Part shown: piece by piece, positions 1-9,900 of the stretch
How the letters are laid out: each line of letters starts with the position of its first letter
Numbering within the stretch: the stretch's first letter is position 1
Source of the DNA: Chlamydomonas sphaeroides
Lineage: Eukaryota > Chlorophyta > Chlorophyceae > Chlamydomonadales > Chlamydomonadaceae
Assembly (NCBI GenBank): GCA_001662425.1
Contig: BDDC01000029.1
Span: 22,473-86,472 of the forward strand
Reading direction: 5' to 3'
Length of the DNA: 64,000 nucleotides
Position numbers and translations under genes: made by a program
Notes under the pieces: model-generated
What the model saw: the letters and a program-made list of their open reading frames with translations, nothing else
Told to the model about the DNA's origin: nothing
Database searches by the model: none

Positions 1-75
1 GGTCAGCAGCTGATGCACGACCTGCTCGCCAACAGCGCCTGTCGCGCCCACGACAACAGCGTTCAGCTTGCTCAT
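1..75 (-). CDS. HTATIP2/TIP30-like NAD(P)-binding reductase, first exon only (tandem copy 1)
   Basis: This is the 5' end of a gene that leaves the window on the left. The start codon is at 73-75 on the minus strand and 25 codons are visible. They begin MSKLNAVVVGATGAVGEQVV and contain the GATGAVG dinucleotide-binding loop of the extended short-chain dehydrogenase fold. The exon matches the first exon of the complete gene at 1530-3625 almost codon for codon, and most differences are at third positions. The two are therefore tandem paralogues in the same orientation, both under protein-level constraint. HTATIP2-type proteins bind NADPH and are atypical SDR reductases; the algal substrate is unknown. 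Function beyond the fold is inferred from the paralogue. Confidence 0.85.
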   Translation of the reverse strand, partial: MSKLNAVVVGATGAVGEQVVHQLLT

Positions 76-1529
76 TTTCGCAACTCCTTCGTCCTTGTCG
101 AACGTTTTGCAAGTCAGATACAAGGTATCGCAGCACGACGCCACGATGTAGCGATGTGTATTGATTGCTGGTGCTGGTTGTACTTGTTGTCATCAGGCGA
201 ATATCATTACGATGACAGGAAATACACCGTACACACACGCCCCCCTACTGCAACACGCCCAACCCCCTTCCCCTTCCCACCTCAACATATACTCACAACA
301 CACAGACCGTCGGCGTAGCGGACAGGCACCAACGCATAAACAGCCCTACCGGGCACGGCTACCATAACGAAACGAGTGTCCGCGAACCTGGCTAGCCAAG
401 GCATTGTCCGCCCCGCGCACAGCTGAGCCAGCAGGCGACAACAGCAATGCCCTTGCACGGCACGCAACTGGGCACGCATGCGCGCTTGCTGCCGGCAGGG
501 CGCGCCCCGGCTACCATCGCTCGCCACAGCAACAATGCTGTAACAAGGACATACCACACACCTCGACCAGCGACCCGCAGTCCACGGCAAGGCATCCGCC
601 ACGTCGGGCGGTTCACCCCCTCGTGCTAGCGGAGGGGGCGCCGCAACCGGACACCGTTATGCGGCACGCAGGGGGCTTCTTGTGGAATGAGATGGGGATG
701 CCCCAAGGGGGCTGTGCGGCCGCATACGGTACCATTCTACCATATTCCCAACCCACGGCCCCAAGCCCCCAAGCAACGGAAAGCATCATCTCGTGCACAG
801 ATGACAGCGGAACCGAGCACAGGAGAGTCACGCCAAGCATATCGAGACCAGACTATCCATAACGCGCATCGCAGCGTCACAGTCGCGCGCTCGAGGCTGC
901 ATTGGTATCAGAACGCACCTCGGTTCGTCGCATCGCACGTGCCAGCGCCGCCGCATGCGTGGCTCAGACCGAACCGGACGAGCGCCCAGCGGCTGCCGAG
1001 ACCCGCGCCTCGTCGAGCTATGCCCATTTACCTCAGATACATGAGGCAGGGTCACGACGACAACAACACAAGGTACACTACCGGTAGTACACGTCGATTA
1101 CGATCGAGCGCAGAGCTCGGTAAGCCTATCCTATCCGCCGCACATGCAGGGCAGGTTTCAGACGGCGCAGAATGCCGATGTACACGAGCACGCAGCCAAC
1201 CTCTGCACGTTACGCAACCTTACGCTGTGCGCCCACATACAGCTACCGCACCGCTTGCCTGCCCGGCGGCCTCCTGCCTGGTCCATCCAAAAAGCCCCGC
1301 CGCCACACACCCCAGACGCCCGGAACGTCCGTCCAGCGGCGCTGCCATTGCCTCTGCTGCAACCGCCATCTCGCGCTGCCCAGCACCCGCCGCCGCCGCA
1401 GCTCCCTTGCCAGCCTCCGGGCAGCCCTGCGCGGCCCCGGCGGGCCGCGGCCGCTGGCAATGCCGCGGCACGACGACGTGGCGGCATTCGGAGGCAGCCC
1501 CGGCCGTCTTTTTTGAGCCGTCCCCGGCC
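76..1529. other. Intergenic region between tandem reductase copies
   Basis: This stretch must hold the promoter of copy 1 (toward the left) and the 3' UTR of copy 2. Several open frames exist on both strands, but they are arginine/proline/alanine-rich, lack phase-consistent splice structure and resemble no family I recognise. I see no RNA gene or mobile element. Confidence 0.5.
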
Positions 1530-3625
1530 TCACTTGGCCGGCTCGGGCGGCACACCCTGGAGCTTGCCGCATCGGATCAGCTCGGCGGCCCTGAACAGCG
1601 CAAAGGGCGTCGCGGAGGCGGCGGGCCGCAGCGCGTCCAGCACCATGAGTCGCGCCAGGTCCTGCAGGCGGGCACCACGCGGGGGCATCAGGGTAGCGCA
1701 CCGTGGTTACACACGTACCATTATCTCACCCATGCGGTCGCATGGCCGGCGGTCCCAGCGGGCTGGTTGGCAAAACAACAGACTGCACTGGTCGCTCCGG
1801 TCTCGAGGTGAAAGAAAGCACAGGTGGCGCAAGGGGTGTTGTCAGCAGGGTTGCGGCCTGGGCGGCAGCCCCAGGCATTGTGCCGCTGGGCTAGCACAGA
1901 AGGGCGCCCGACGTGCCGACGAGAGACCAGCGCCGCTCAAGATCCAACGGCCAAAGGGAGCATGCGAGCGCCCCCCCCCGAGCAGGAGACACGGCGGCCG
2001 GGGCCGCACCTGGGTGGTGACGGTTGTCACGAGGCCGAATATGCAGCAATCATGAAAAGCATGATAGATACTTATACTTACGGTATCAAGGAAAATGATG
2101 CTCGGCGGCCCGGGCCCCACCTGAGTGGTGACGGTGGGCGCAATGCGCAGGGCTGCCTTCTCCCAGCCGCGGGCCTTGGCGCCGCGGTCGATCAGCCCGG
2201 GCCTGGGGACAGTAGCGCAGACCGCAGAGGCATCCCAGGGGATGCAGCCAGGCGGCGGGCGTGGGCCGGGCGTGGGCCGGGCGTGGGCCGGGCGTGGGCG
2301 CCGCCAGACTATGCAACCGTCACCGACTGCCAGCCCACTTGGCCGTCATCGACAGCGCATCCTGCCCCTGCTCATCTGCGCAGCCCCCACCCTGCAGCAT
2401 GATTGAACTAAACCGAAGCTAACAGACGGTCGCTTTACAATCTGAACCATGCAACCCGACTCCCGACCTGCCTGAAGATGCTGACGCGGGGGAAGCCCTG
2501 CGCCAGCACCACCTTCTCAGCCTGCGGGCGGCACGCGTTGCAATATGACAGCTCGGACCCGACTCCCGTACGGCTGTACGGCTGTACGACAGCTCGCCGT
2601 ATGCACCCATCTCCCAAGGCGGCGCTCACCAGGCCCTTGGTCTTGGTGTAGAGGAGCGGGTGGAACAGGGCAAAGTCGTTTGCCGGCATGTTGGCGTTGG
2701 CGCCCTCGGCGGTCACGAGCGAAAAGTGCTTGACGCCGCTGGCCTGCGCGAGTCGGGCCGAGGCTGAGAGCCGGAGGGTGGGGCCGGGAAGGCAAGGCGT
2801 CAGTGGGGCGTGGAGTTGACAGAGAAGAGATGGCAAGGGACCGGGAAGGTGAGCCAACGGTAGGGGACACTCGGCGCCATAGGGCTCTAGCGCCTCACCC
2901 GCCACATACTCGTAGTCGACCTTTTTAAAGGTCTCGGCACTGCCGGCAGCCTGGTAGGTTTGGGGCAAGGCAGAGATGCGATCAACCAAGCGAATAGCCA
3001 CGGCGTGGGCTGGGGGAGGGGGGGCAAAGTAGCAGCACAACAGCGCAGACCGTCTGCTGGCGTCGCTTTAGCTTAATCACAGCTCAGCGCGTGCCGGTTG
3101 CTGTGGCGGTACGATGCTGGGGCTGTTGCGCGGCGCACCTTGCGCGTGGTGCCCAGGGCGCAGAACACGACGTCAGCGCCGGAGAAGGCCTCGCGGCCCT
3201 CCGTCTCCAGCGCGTCCATGTTGACCTGGGCGGCAGGCAAAAGGAGGAGGCGGGAAGGGTGGGAGGCCGGGAGGCCTGTGGGACCTTGCACACTTCGCCG
3301 CCGCGCCCCCGAGCCCACGGGGGATTCGCGACTCAGGACAGCCTAGCAATCATACAGGTTGACTGCAATTTGATGCGACCCAATCGACATCCCGAGTAGG
3401 GGGCAACGGGGCCAGTGCTGCCGGCCCCTTCGGCGACCGTCGCCGTCCCCGCGAGCTGACCTTGACCTGCTCCAGGCTGGCTTGGCCCGATGCAGCGACG
3501 CCTTCCACAGGTCGTCGGCCGACGGTCACGACCCGCGCGAAGCTTGGGTTAGACAGCAGCTCATGCACGACCTGCTCGCCGACCGCGCCCGTCGCTCCCA
3601 CGACGACGGCGTTCAGTTTTCCCAT
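1530..3625 (-). CDS. HTATIP2/TIP30-like NAD(P)-binding reductase (tandem copy 2, complete)
   Basis: Seven exons read in phase on the minus strand: 3625-3461, 3225-3139, 2950-2899, 2763-2630, 2521-2472, 2202-2121 and 1661-1530. They encode 233 residues, close to the usual length of HTATIP2 (about 240). The N-terminus carries VVGATGAVGEQV, the NAD(P)-binding glycine loop. Residues near 85-95 read ETFKKVDYEYV, followed by GVKHFSLVTAEGAN. LLYTKTKGL supplies the SDR Tyr-x3-Lys pair. Then come RVSIFRPGLIDRG and a helical C-terminus ending PPEPAK. The protein is expected to be a soluble NADPH-dependent oxidoreductase of unknown substrate. The intron after exon 5 only keeps frame with a GC donor (AG|GCAGGT), which restores IFRPGLID. 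Intron 6 contains a second copy of the exon 6 end. The gene lies head-to-head with the RAP gene, with 235 bp between start codons. Confidence 0.88.
1992..2135 (-). repeat. Exon-end duplication in reductase intron 6
   Basis: The exon 6 end plus its donor (2103-2135) recurs imperfectly at 1992-2025, 111 bp away. The roughly 77 bp between them are AT-rich and hold a small GATAC/GTATC inverted repeat (2067-2071 and 2083-2087). Confidence 0.75.
2257..2299. repeat. 12-bp tandem repeat in reductase intron 5
   Basis: The unit GGGCGTGGGCCG is repeated about 3.5 times inside the intron between exons 5 and 6. Confidence 0.85.
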
Positions 3626-3860
3626 GTGTTACTGCTGGCAGGTTGGCCGCGACAGCGCGGGCGGCAACAATCGCACCCTGAATTGTACCGAGTAGTGAAT
3701 CGTCGCCCGTCGGTCGACGCATCCCTGGCGACACAGACGTGCCCGTCGTGTGAACGTACTGTATAAATACGTTACGCCGGCCCCTAGTACACATCGCTCG
3801 GCCCCTAGTACACATCGCTCGGCCCAACTTCACATACCCCGACACAAGGCAACTTGCACG
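3626..3860. promoter_or_regulatory. Compact bidirectional promoter, reductase / RAP gene
   Basis: Only 235 bp separate the two divergent start codons. A TATA box, TATAAATA, lies at 3762-3769, about 92-99 bp upstream of the RAP-gene ATG. A perfect 21-bp tandem duplication (unit ccccTAGTACACATCGCTCGG) spans 3781-3822, between the TATA box and the ATG, so it probably sits at the transcription start or in the 5' leader. No equally clear TATA box faces the reductase. Confidence 0.65.
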
Positions 3861-6111
3861 ATGGCGCAACGACTGCGTTCACTCGCAGCCAGCCGACTGG
3901 CCTCGCTGCTCACTGCTAGTCGCGCCAGCAGCGCAGTGGAGGCGGTCCCCGTTCTGGCTGCTGCGCATGCCGTTGTTGGAGACTTTGCATCGCTCGCAGC
4001 AGCCAGCCGCGTCAGCCCCCTGTCGCACAAAGCTCTCTGGCGCCAATTGAACGGCTACAGCACATCGGCTGCGGCCCCGGAGACACGGCAGGCATGGCGA
4101 CCCACCCAGGTACACCTGCACCGTCCCACCCGCTTCACGTTGCGCGCCAGCTCCGGTAGCAGGCTCCACGCGCCCCCCGCTAATCCGATGTCATAGCCCT
4201 TCTTTATATTGTAGCGCCTAGTCTGTGCACGCCCGATGAGTCGCGAGCGAGAAGAAACAGCTCAGACGTTGGCGCTCAACCCGGCCCGGTACCACTGCAC
4301 AGGACGCCGACGCTGACGCCACCCCCGGCGAGGGCTCCCAGGTGCGTGCGCTGTCACTGCAGCCCCTCCCTGGACACACCCGCATCGCACCAGAGCCCCG
4401 CTCACCGACCCACATGGCCCAAAACTTACAGACCGAGCCTCACACGCCGCTTGCAGGGGCAGCCACGCCCCCGAGCTTGGAAGGCCCCAACTGTCCCCCA
4501 GGGGCCTCAGCGTGTCGTCTGCATCCTCATCCTCATCCTCGGCAGCAGTAGCAGCTAGCGCGACACAGCAGCAGCATCTGTTCCGACGCGCTGCTGTGGC
4601 CCCCGCTGTCCCTTCCGTGCACCTCTCGCGCCGCAGGCGCCGGCAGCAGCGGGTGCGGCGGCTGGGTCGATGCCGGAGATGGACCAGGTCTTTGACCTGC
4701 TCAAGGTGGGGACCATCAGTGGCCTTGCCAACGGACAAGGGACCGGATGCAACTTGCAAGGCTGAGCGGTGGTCATCATGCTGGCCTCCCCGCCCTCGCG
4801 TCCCCTTCAGGACATGCTGCTGCAGCCCGGTCGCAACTGCGTGGTGGGGGACGGCCTGGCGGTGGTGGACGTGGGGCTGTACCTGGATGGCGTCAAGGTG
4901 GGCGCCGTGTAGGGCTGGGCCGGAGTGGCGTGGAGGGGCAACGGACTGGTGTTGGTGGGTGGGTGGTGGGGTTGGAGTGGAGATGGGTGGCAGCTTCCTG
5001 TCAACGGCAACTGCGGACGGGTGTTGGGGTTGCGTGAGTGCGACTAAATGGGGTCATGGCGTGGGTGGCCCAGTGGCAGGCGGGTGTCGGGCTGTCGGTA
5101 CGCGGTGCTCCGGGCCAGGGCGAAGGGCCACGGTGGGGCAGGGCCGCCCGACGGTCGGGGCGGAGGCGGGCATTGGCCTGCACAGGGCATCGGGCTGGGT
5201 CAGTGGGGGCGATGGGCCGGGCGGCGGCTTTGGCTGCCAGTGGGAGCTAGGCGCGGGCCCGGAGGGGTAGCTCGTGCCTCGTACCTTGTGCCTGGCGCCT
5301 CATTCCTCATCCCTCGTGACTCGCCCCTCGTGCTCCTTCAGGTCGCACTGGAGATGGAGGAGTCGCGGCCCGAGCCCGGCGTGGTCACGGACGCGCGCGC
5401 GTACGCGCTCAAGCGCGCCATGGCCTCCGTGCTGAAGGTACGGCACTCCCTCTCTGAGCCCGCGGCGCGGGGGCCCTGGCGGGAACTTGAGACGAGCATG
5501 CGGCCGTATAACCTCACAGCACGGGACGAGCGCTCGCGAGGGCTGCCGACCTCCGGCAGCCACGTGCTGCGCCCCACATCGCCCTTCACCCAAATACCTG
5601 CCCCGCCCCTTCCCCCCCACCGGAGCCACATCAGCCCGCTGCCCCCGTGCCGGGCACGAACCGCCCCCCTCCCACCCCCCTCCCATCTTCCACCCCGCCC
5701 GCCCAGGCGCACGGCTGGCACGTGGCCACGCTGTCGGCCTCCGAGTGGCGCCGCCTGGACGAGCCGGACCAGCGCGAGGCCTATCTGGCCTTCGCCATTA
5801 ACGAGGCGCTGGGCCTGGCTGGCTATGGCCACAGCCACGGCAGCTGCGGCCACAAGCATCACCACGGCGCCGGCGGCTGCGGCCACTCGCACGGGCACGA
5901 GGGGCAGGGGCACGGGGAGGGCAAGCAGGGAGAGGGCGAGGCGCACGTGCACGGGGAGGGTTGCGGGCACGGGCACGGGCACGAGGGGCACGGGCATGGG
6001 CACGGGCACGCGCACGAGGGTGGGGGCGGGTGCGGCGGCAACGGCAAGGGCAAGCAGGGCGGGGGTGGCGGCTGCGGCGGGGGCGGCGGCTGCGGGCACA
6101 GCCACCACTGA
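3861..6111 (+). CDS. RAP-domain protein with His/Gly/Cys-rich C-terminal tail
   Basis: Five exons keep phase 0 throughout: 3861-4109, 4637-4705, 4811-4897, 5342-5437 and 5707-6111. They encode 301 residues. The first 70 or so residues are Arg/Ser/Ala-rich and nearly free of acid residues, as in an organelle-targeting presequence. Residues about 124-195 fit a divergent RAP domain: VDVGLYLDG, then KVALEMEES, then YALKRAMASVLKAHGWHVATL, then SEWRRL and REAYLAFAINEAL. RAP domains end many organelle RNA-binding proteins, including algal OPR factors, and are related to restriction-type nucleases. After the domain the last 95 or so residues are built from GHGH, GHEGHGHGHGH, GGCGG and a terminal CGHSHH, a likely metal-binding tail. 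No OPR repeats are visible. Mitochondrial or chloroplast location is inferred; a role in organelle RNA metabolism is likely but unproven. Confidence 0.75.
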
Positions 6112-6914
6112 GGGGCGTGGTCGCTGGTGAGGGGCGAGTCTGGGAGGGGCAGGTTACACGACGTTCGAGAGGACAGTACTGACGCTCTTAAGCCCAGGGT
6201 GCAAGCAAGGCTGGCCGCCGTCATGTGAATGGAATGGAATGCATCGCCGGAATCCACATGTGCGACAACTGCGGTCCCTTGTGGGTCGCTGTGACTAACT
6301 GCAGTCCAGGCGGTAGTCCGGTAGACCTCAGCGCAATTCCAAAAAGCAGAGGAGCGGACCGCGCACATACGTCTCTTACAGCCCGCGGCCTGGTGCAGCC
6401 AGGCCGCAGCCGCACAGCTGGCTTTGGAGCTCCTACAACAGCAGCAGCGCACGCCACGCGGGCCGAGGATACCGCGGTGTTCAGCCCCACAGTCCACTCC
6501 GCTTCATTGCAGTGCCCCAATGCACGCGAGCCCGCTACCCAGCCCTGCCTGGCCCCCACCCGCCCCTGTCACTGGAGAACCAGCGTGGAAGTCATTGAAG
6601 GGCCCCCACCTGCCCCTGAACCCACAGCCGCCCGCCGTCATGACTTGCCGCCAGATCCCCAAGCATCGCTCGCCGCGGCCAGCGAAAGCCGTGTATGCAC
6701 GCCTCCGTCCTGGCCCATTCCCCATGGGCCCGGGCTTCACCCGCAAAGGATCCACCCACCCACGCCAGGAGATCGAGAGCCCATCCCAGCGCCAGCCCAT
6801 GCCGCGCCGCTGCATCTGGGCAGCAGCGTGCAGCCCGCAAGCGCCCCTACGTGTCCCCGACGCGCCACGTCTGGGCTGAGCCGCCCCCGCGGCCCGCCGT
6901 GGCCCTCGCCGCCC
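6112..6914. other. Convergent intergenic region (3' ends of RAP gene and IC140)
   Basis: This stretch should contain the 3' UTRs of both flanking genes. Open frames in it are proline-rich and show no recognisable domain. Confidence 0.5.
6376..6380 (-). terminator. Putative IC140 polyadenylation signal TGTAA
   Basis: TGTAA is the usual poly(A) signal in Chlamydomonas and its relatives. On the minus strand it lies about 535 bases after the IC140 stop codon. No closer TGTAA was seen. The motif is short, so the call is tentative. Confidence 0.4.
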
Positions 6915-9900
6915 TCAGTGTGCCGGGCCCCCGTTTGCCTCGACCGGCAGCAGCCCAAGCTGCGCCTTGAACCGCGCCTCCAGCTTGGCGTACTCCTGCT
7001 CAGCCTTCTCGTCAAACTCGGGCAGTGGCGGAGGGCCCTTCTTCTCGCGCCGGTCCGCCGGCGGCTGCGGGATGCCTGCCGCCGCCGCGGCGGCCGCGTC
7101 CTTGGCGGCGGCCTCGCGCGCCGCGGCCTCGGCCAGCGCCGCGGCCTCGGCCTCCTTCTTGCGCTCCTGTGGGGTTGGGCGGTGCAGTGGTGTTGGCGCA
7201 ATCGTCGCACGGCCAGGTAGGTGCAGCTGCTAGCTAGTGGCCGGACACTGGAGGCCTTGCCAGCGCCGCTCCCCAGCAGCCCCGCGTCACGGCCAAGGCA
7301 GGGCCATCCCACAACCCCGCCCCGCCCCAGCCCCGCCCAGCTCGCCCCCGCCCAGCCAAGCCGGTGGCCCACCTCGGCCTCCTTGCGGGCCGCGCCGCGA
7401 GCGGGCTGCCGGGCGCCCACGTCCGACAGCCGCGCCTGCTGCCGCTCCAGCCAGGCGGCCATGAGCTTCTTCTCGTTGTGCACGGGGCGGCGCAGGTTGC
7501 GCGGCAGCTCCATGATGCGCAGCACGCCTGCGCGCCACAGCACGCCGCAGCACGGTCAACGTCGCAGCACAGCGCTGTCAACGCTCCTGCCAACGCTCCA
7601 ACGCGGCAGACCAGGAACCACACTGCCCGGCCCGACCCCGAGCGTACCGGTGGCGTCGCCGACCGCGAGCAGCTGCTGCGCGGCCTGCTGCGCCGCGCTG
7701 GCGGCGGCCGGCATGGGGTTGAACGACAGTGACATGACGGGCGTGGCTGCGAGCGTGACCCGGATGGAGGGCTCGTGGGAGCGGTCGAGCAGGTCCCACA
7801 CCTCCAGGCTGCCGCTCTGGTCGGCCAGGTACAGCACGGCCGGCCGGGTGGGGCTCCAGCAGGCTGGGGGCAAACGGGGCCGGGGGCGAGCGGGTTTGGT
7901 GATGGGCAGCGAGCGACTACCACTGCCAGTGCCACACGCTCTAGTGAGCGCGGTGTGGGTGCGTGCGCAGCGCTGCGCGTCGTGGCGGCGACCCAGGTGC
8001 TGTGGGGCCTGAGGCCTGCAGCCGCACCTGAGGTGTAGTAGTCCCCCGCGTAGCCGGACGTGAACAGGGGCGTGGCGGCGCCCTCCTGCCAGATCTGCGC
8101 ACGGGCGCGGCAGCGGCAGGTCGGTCGAGTGGGAGCGCAGGAGCGCGGGTGCAAGCAGAGGCTGGTGGGTGGGGGCTTGGGCCCTGGCGCCGGCTGCCGC
8201 CCCGTCCCGCGCAGCCCCCTCCCAACCGCACCTGCCATTGCCAGTCACCGCACGTGAGGACGATGTCCTTGAAGAAGGGCGATCGCTCCAGCGCGATCAC
8301 GGGGCCCACGTGCGCCTGAGGAGAGGAAGGACACGGCAGACGGCGGGGTTGGCGCCCCCGCATTGCTCGAGATGGGGCCCCGCGCCCTAGTGCGCATTTC
8401 CATATCGCCGGTGCTGTCCATGCGTACCACACGCCCATCGCGCCCCGCCCCCCGCACGGTACCTGTAGACAGCTCTTGGCGTAGTCGGGGTTCTCCTCTC
8501 CCTCGGGCTTGACGAAGTCGGCATACACCAGCTCGCCGTCAAAGGAGCCGGCGAAGAACATGCCGCCCTCGAGGCGCTTGAAGTCAAAGGCCAGCTTGGT
8601 GCCGCCCAGGTCCATGCCTGGTGTGCGTATGTGGGGGGTTACGGGCGCCGCCGCATCGGGGGTCGGGGTATCAAACAATTGCATGCAATGCCGTTCAAGG
8701 GCTCAGGGGGCGGCACACGGTGTTTGTCAGGACGGCCGGGAGGCGCGGGCTGGGGAGGGATTGAGCAAGCGGCTTTGCGGCCTGGCGCATGGGGCGCATG
8801 ACGCACCGATGAGCGAGATGAGGTGCACGCTGTGGATGGGCTTCCACACCAGGTCCAGCAGCTCGTCCGCCTTCTTGCCCTTTTTGAGCAGCTTCTCCAC
8901 CCGCACGTCCCAGAACAGCACCTGGCGGGCGGGCAAGGGCGGCGGGAGCACACATAAAGCTGGGGGATGGGTGCCACGGATGGACCGGATCACATGCAGT
9001 TCGCCCGGCACTGGTGGGTACGCAGGGCGTTGGCCGCGGGCGCATGACCCGTAGGCATCGCAAGCACCACAACCACGCGACGCCTCACCCTGCCGTCCGC
9101 GGCGATGGTGGCGAAGAAGTTGCACTCCTTGCTGCCCTCGCCCAGCTTGGTGACCTTGCCGCGGTGGCTTATCTCCACGCCCGGCAGCCACTGCAGGTCC
9201 GTCACCACCTGGGGGGCAACAGGGGGCCGGGGCGCGGAGCGCAGCCACACAGCGGTTGGGCTCAAGCCGCAACAAGTTATTGAGACCTCGAGCATACGGG
9301 GCATGGCAGCGCCCACGCCCGAGGCACGAGCGCAGGCACGAGCGCAGCAGTAGCAGCAGCAGCAGCAGCGGAGGCGCACCTGGTGGTGGCTGAACTGCGT
9401 GTCCGTCATAAAGCGGTGCTTGACGATGGGGATGTGCGCGTCGCCGTCCGCCGACGAGCCAGTCATGCCGTCGCCGCCCATGCCGCCGCCCAGCGCGCCC
9501 GCCGCCGCCGTCGACGGCGGCGTCAGCTCGACGTGCTTGACAGCGCCGCCGCCGGCCGCGCCCGAGGTGGACACGGCGCCGCCGGCCTCCGAGACGCCGG
9601 GCTTGAGGCCGCTGGTGGCGATGGCGCCGCGGCGGCCCAGCCGGTCGGCCTCGGAGCTGAGGTCCCACATGACCACCTGGCGGGGGGCGGTGCGGGAGTA
9701 ACATCAGCCACTCGTCCCCTCACGGCATGCGTCGAGCAGACCAGACCGAAGGCCTCGGCCGACATGTCGAATCGATGCCGGTGCCGCTACCAGTTGGACC
9801 ACTAGGGCCATCGCACGCATCCCACCCCACTGTCGGTACCCGGTCCTTGGCAGCGGCCGCCAAGCCGGACCGGTACCGCAACCACCACTCCTGGGACCGC

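Noticed and set aside
3750..4196. Reading the first RAP-gene exon as a single-exon 112-codon gene ending at 4196
   Set aside because: A donor at 4110 joins in frame through four further exons into a RAP domain. The extension past 4109 is intron.
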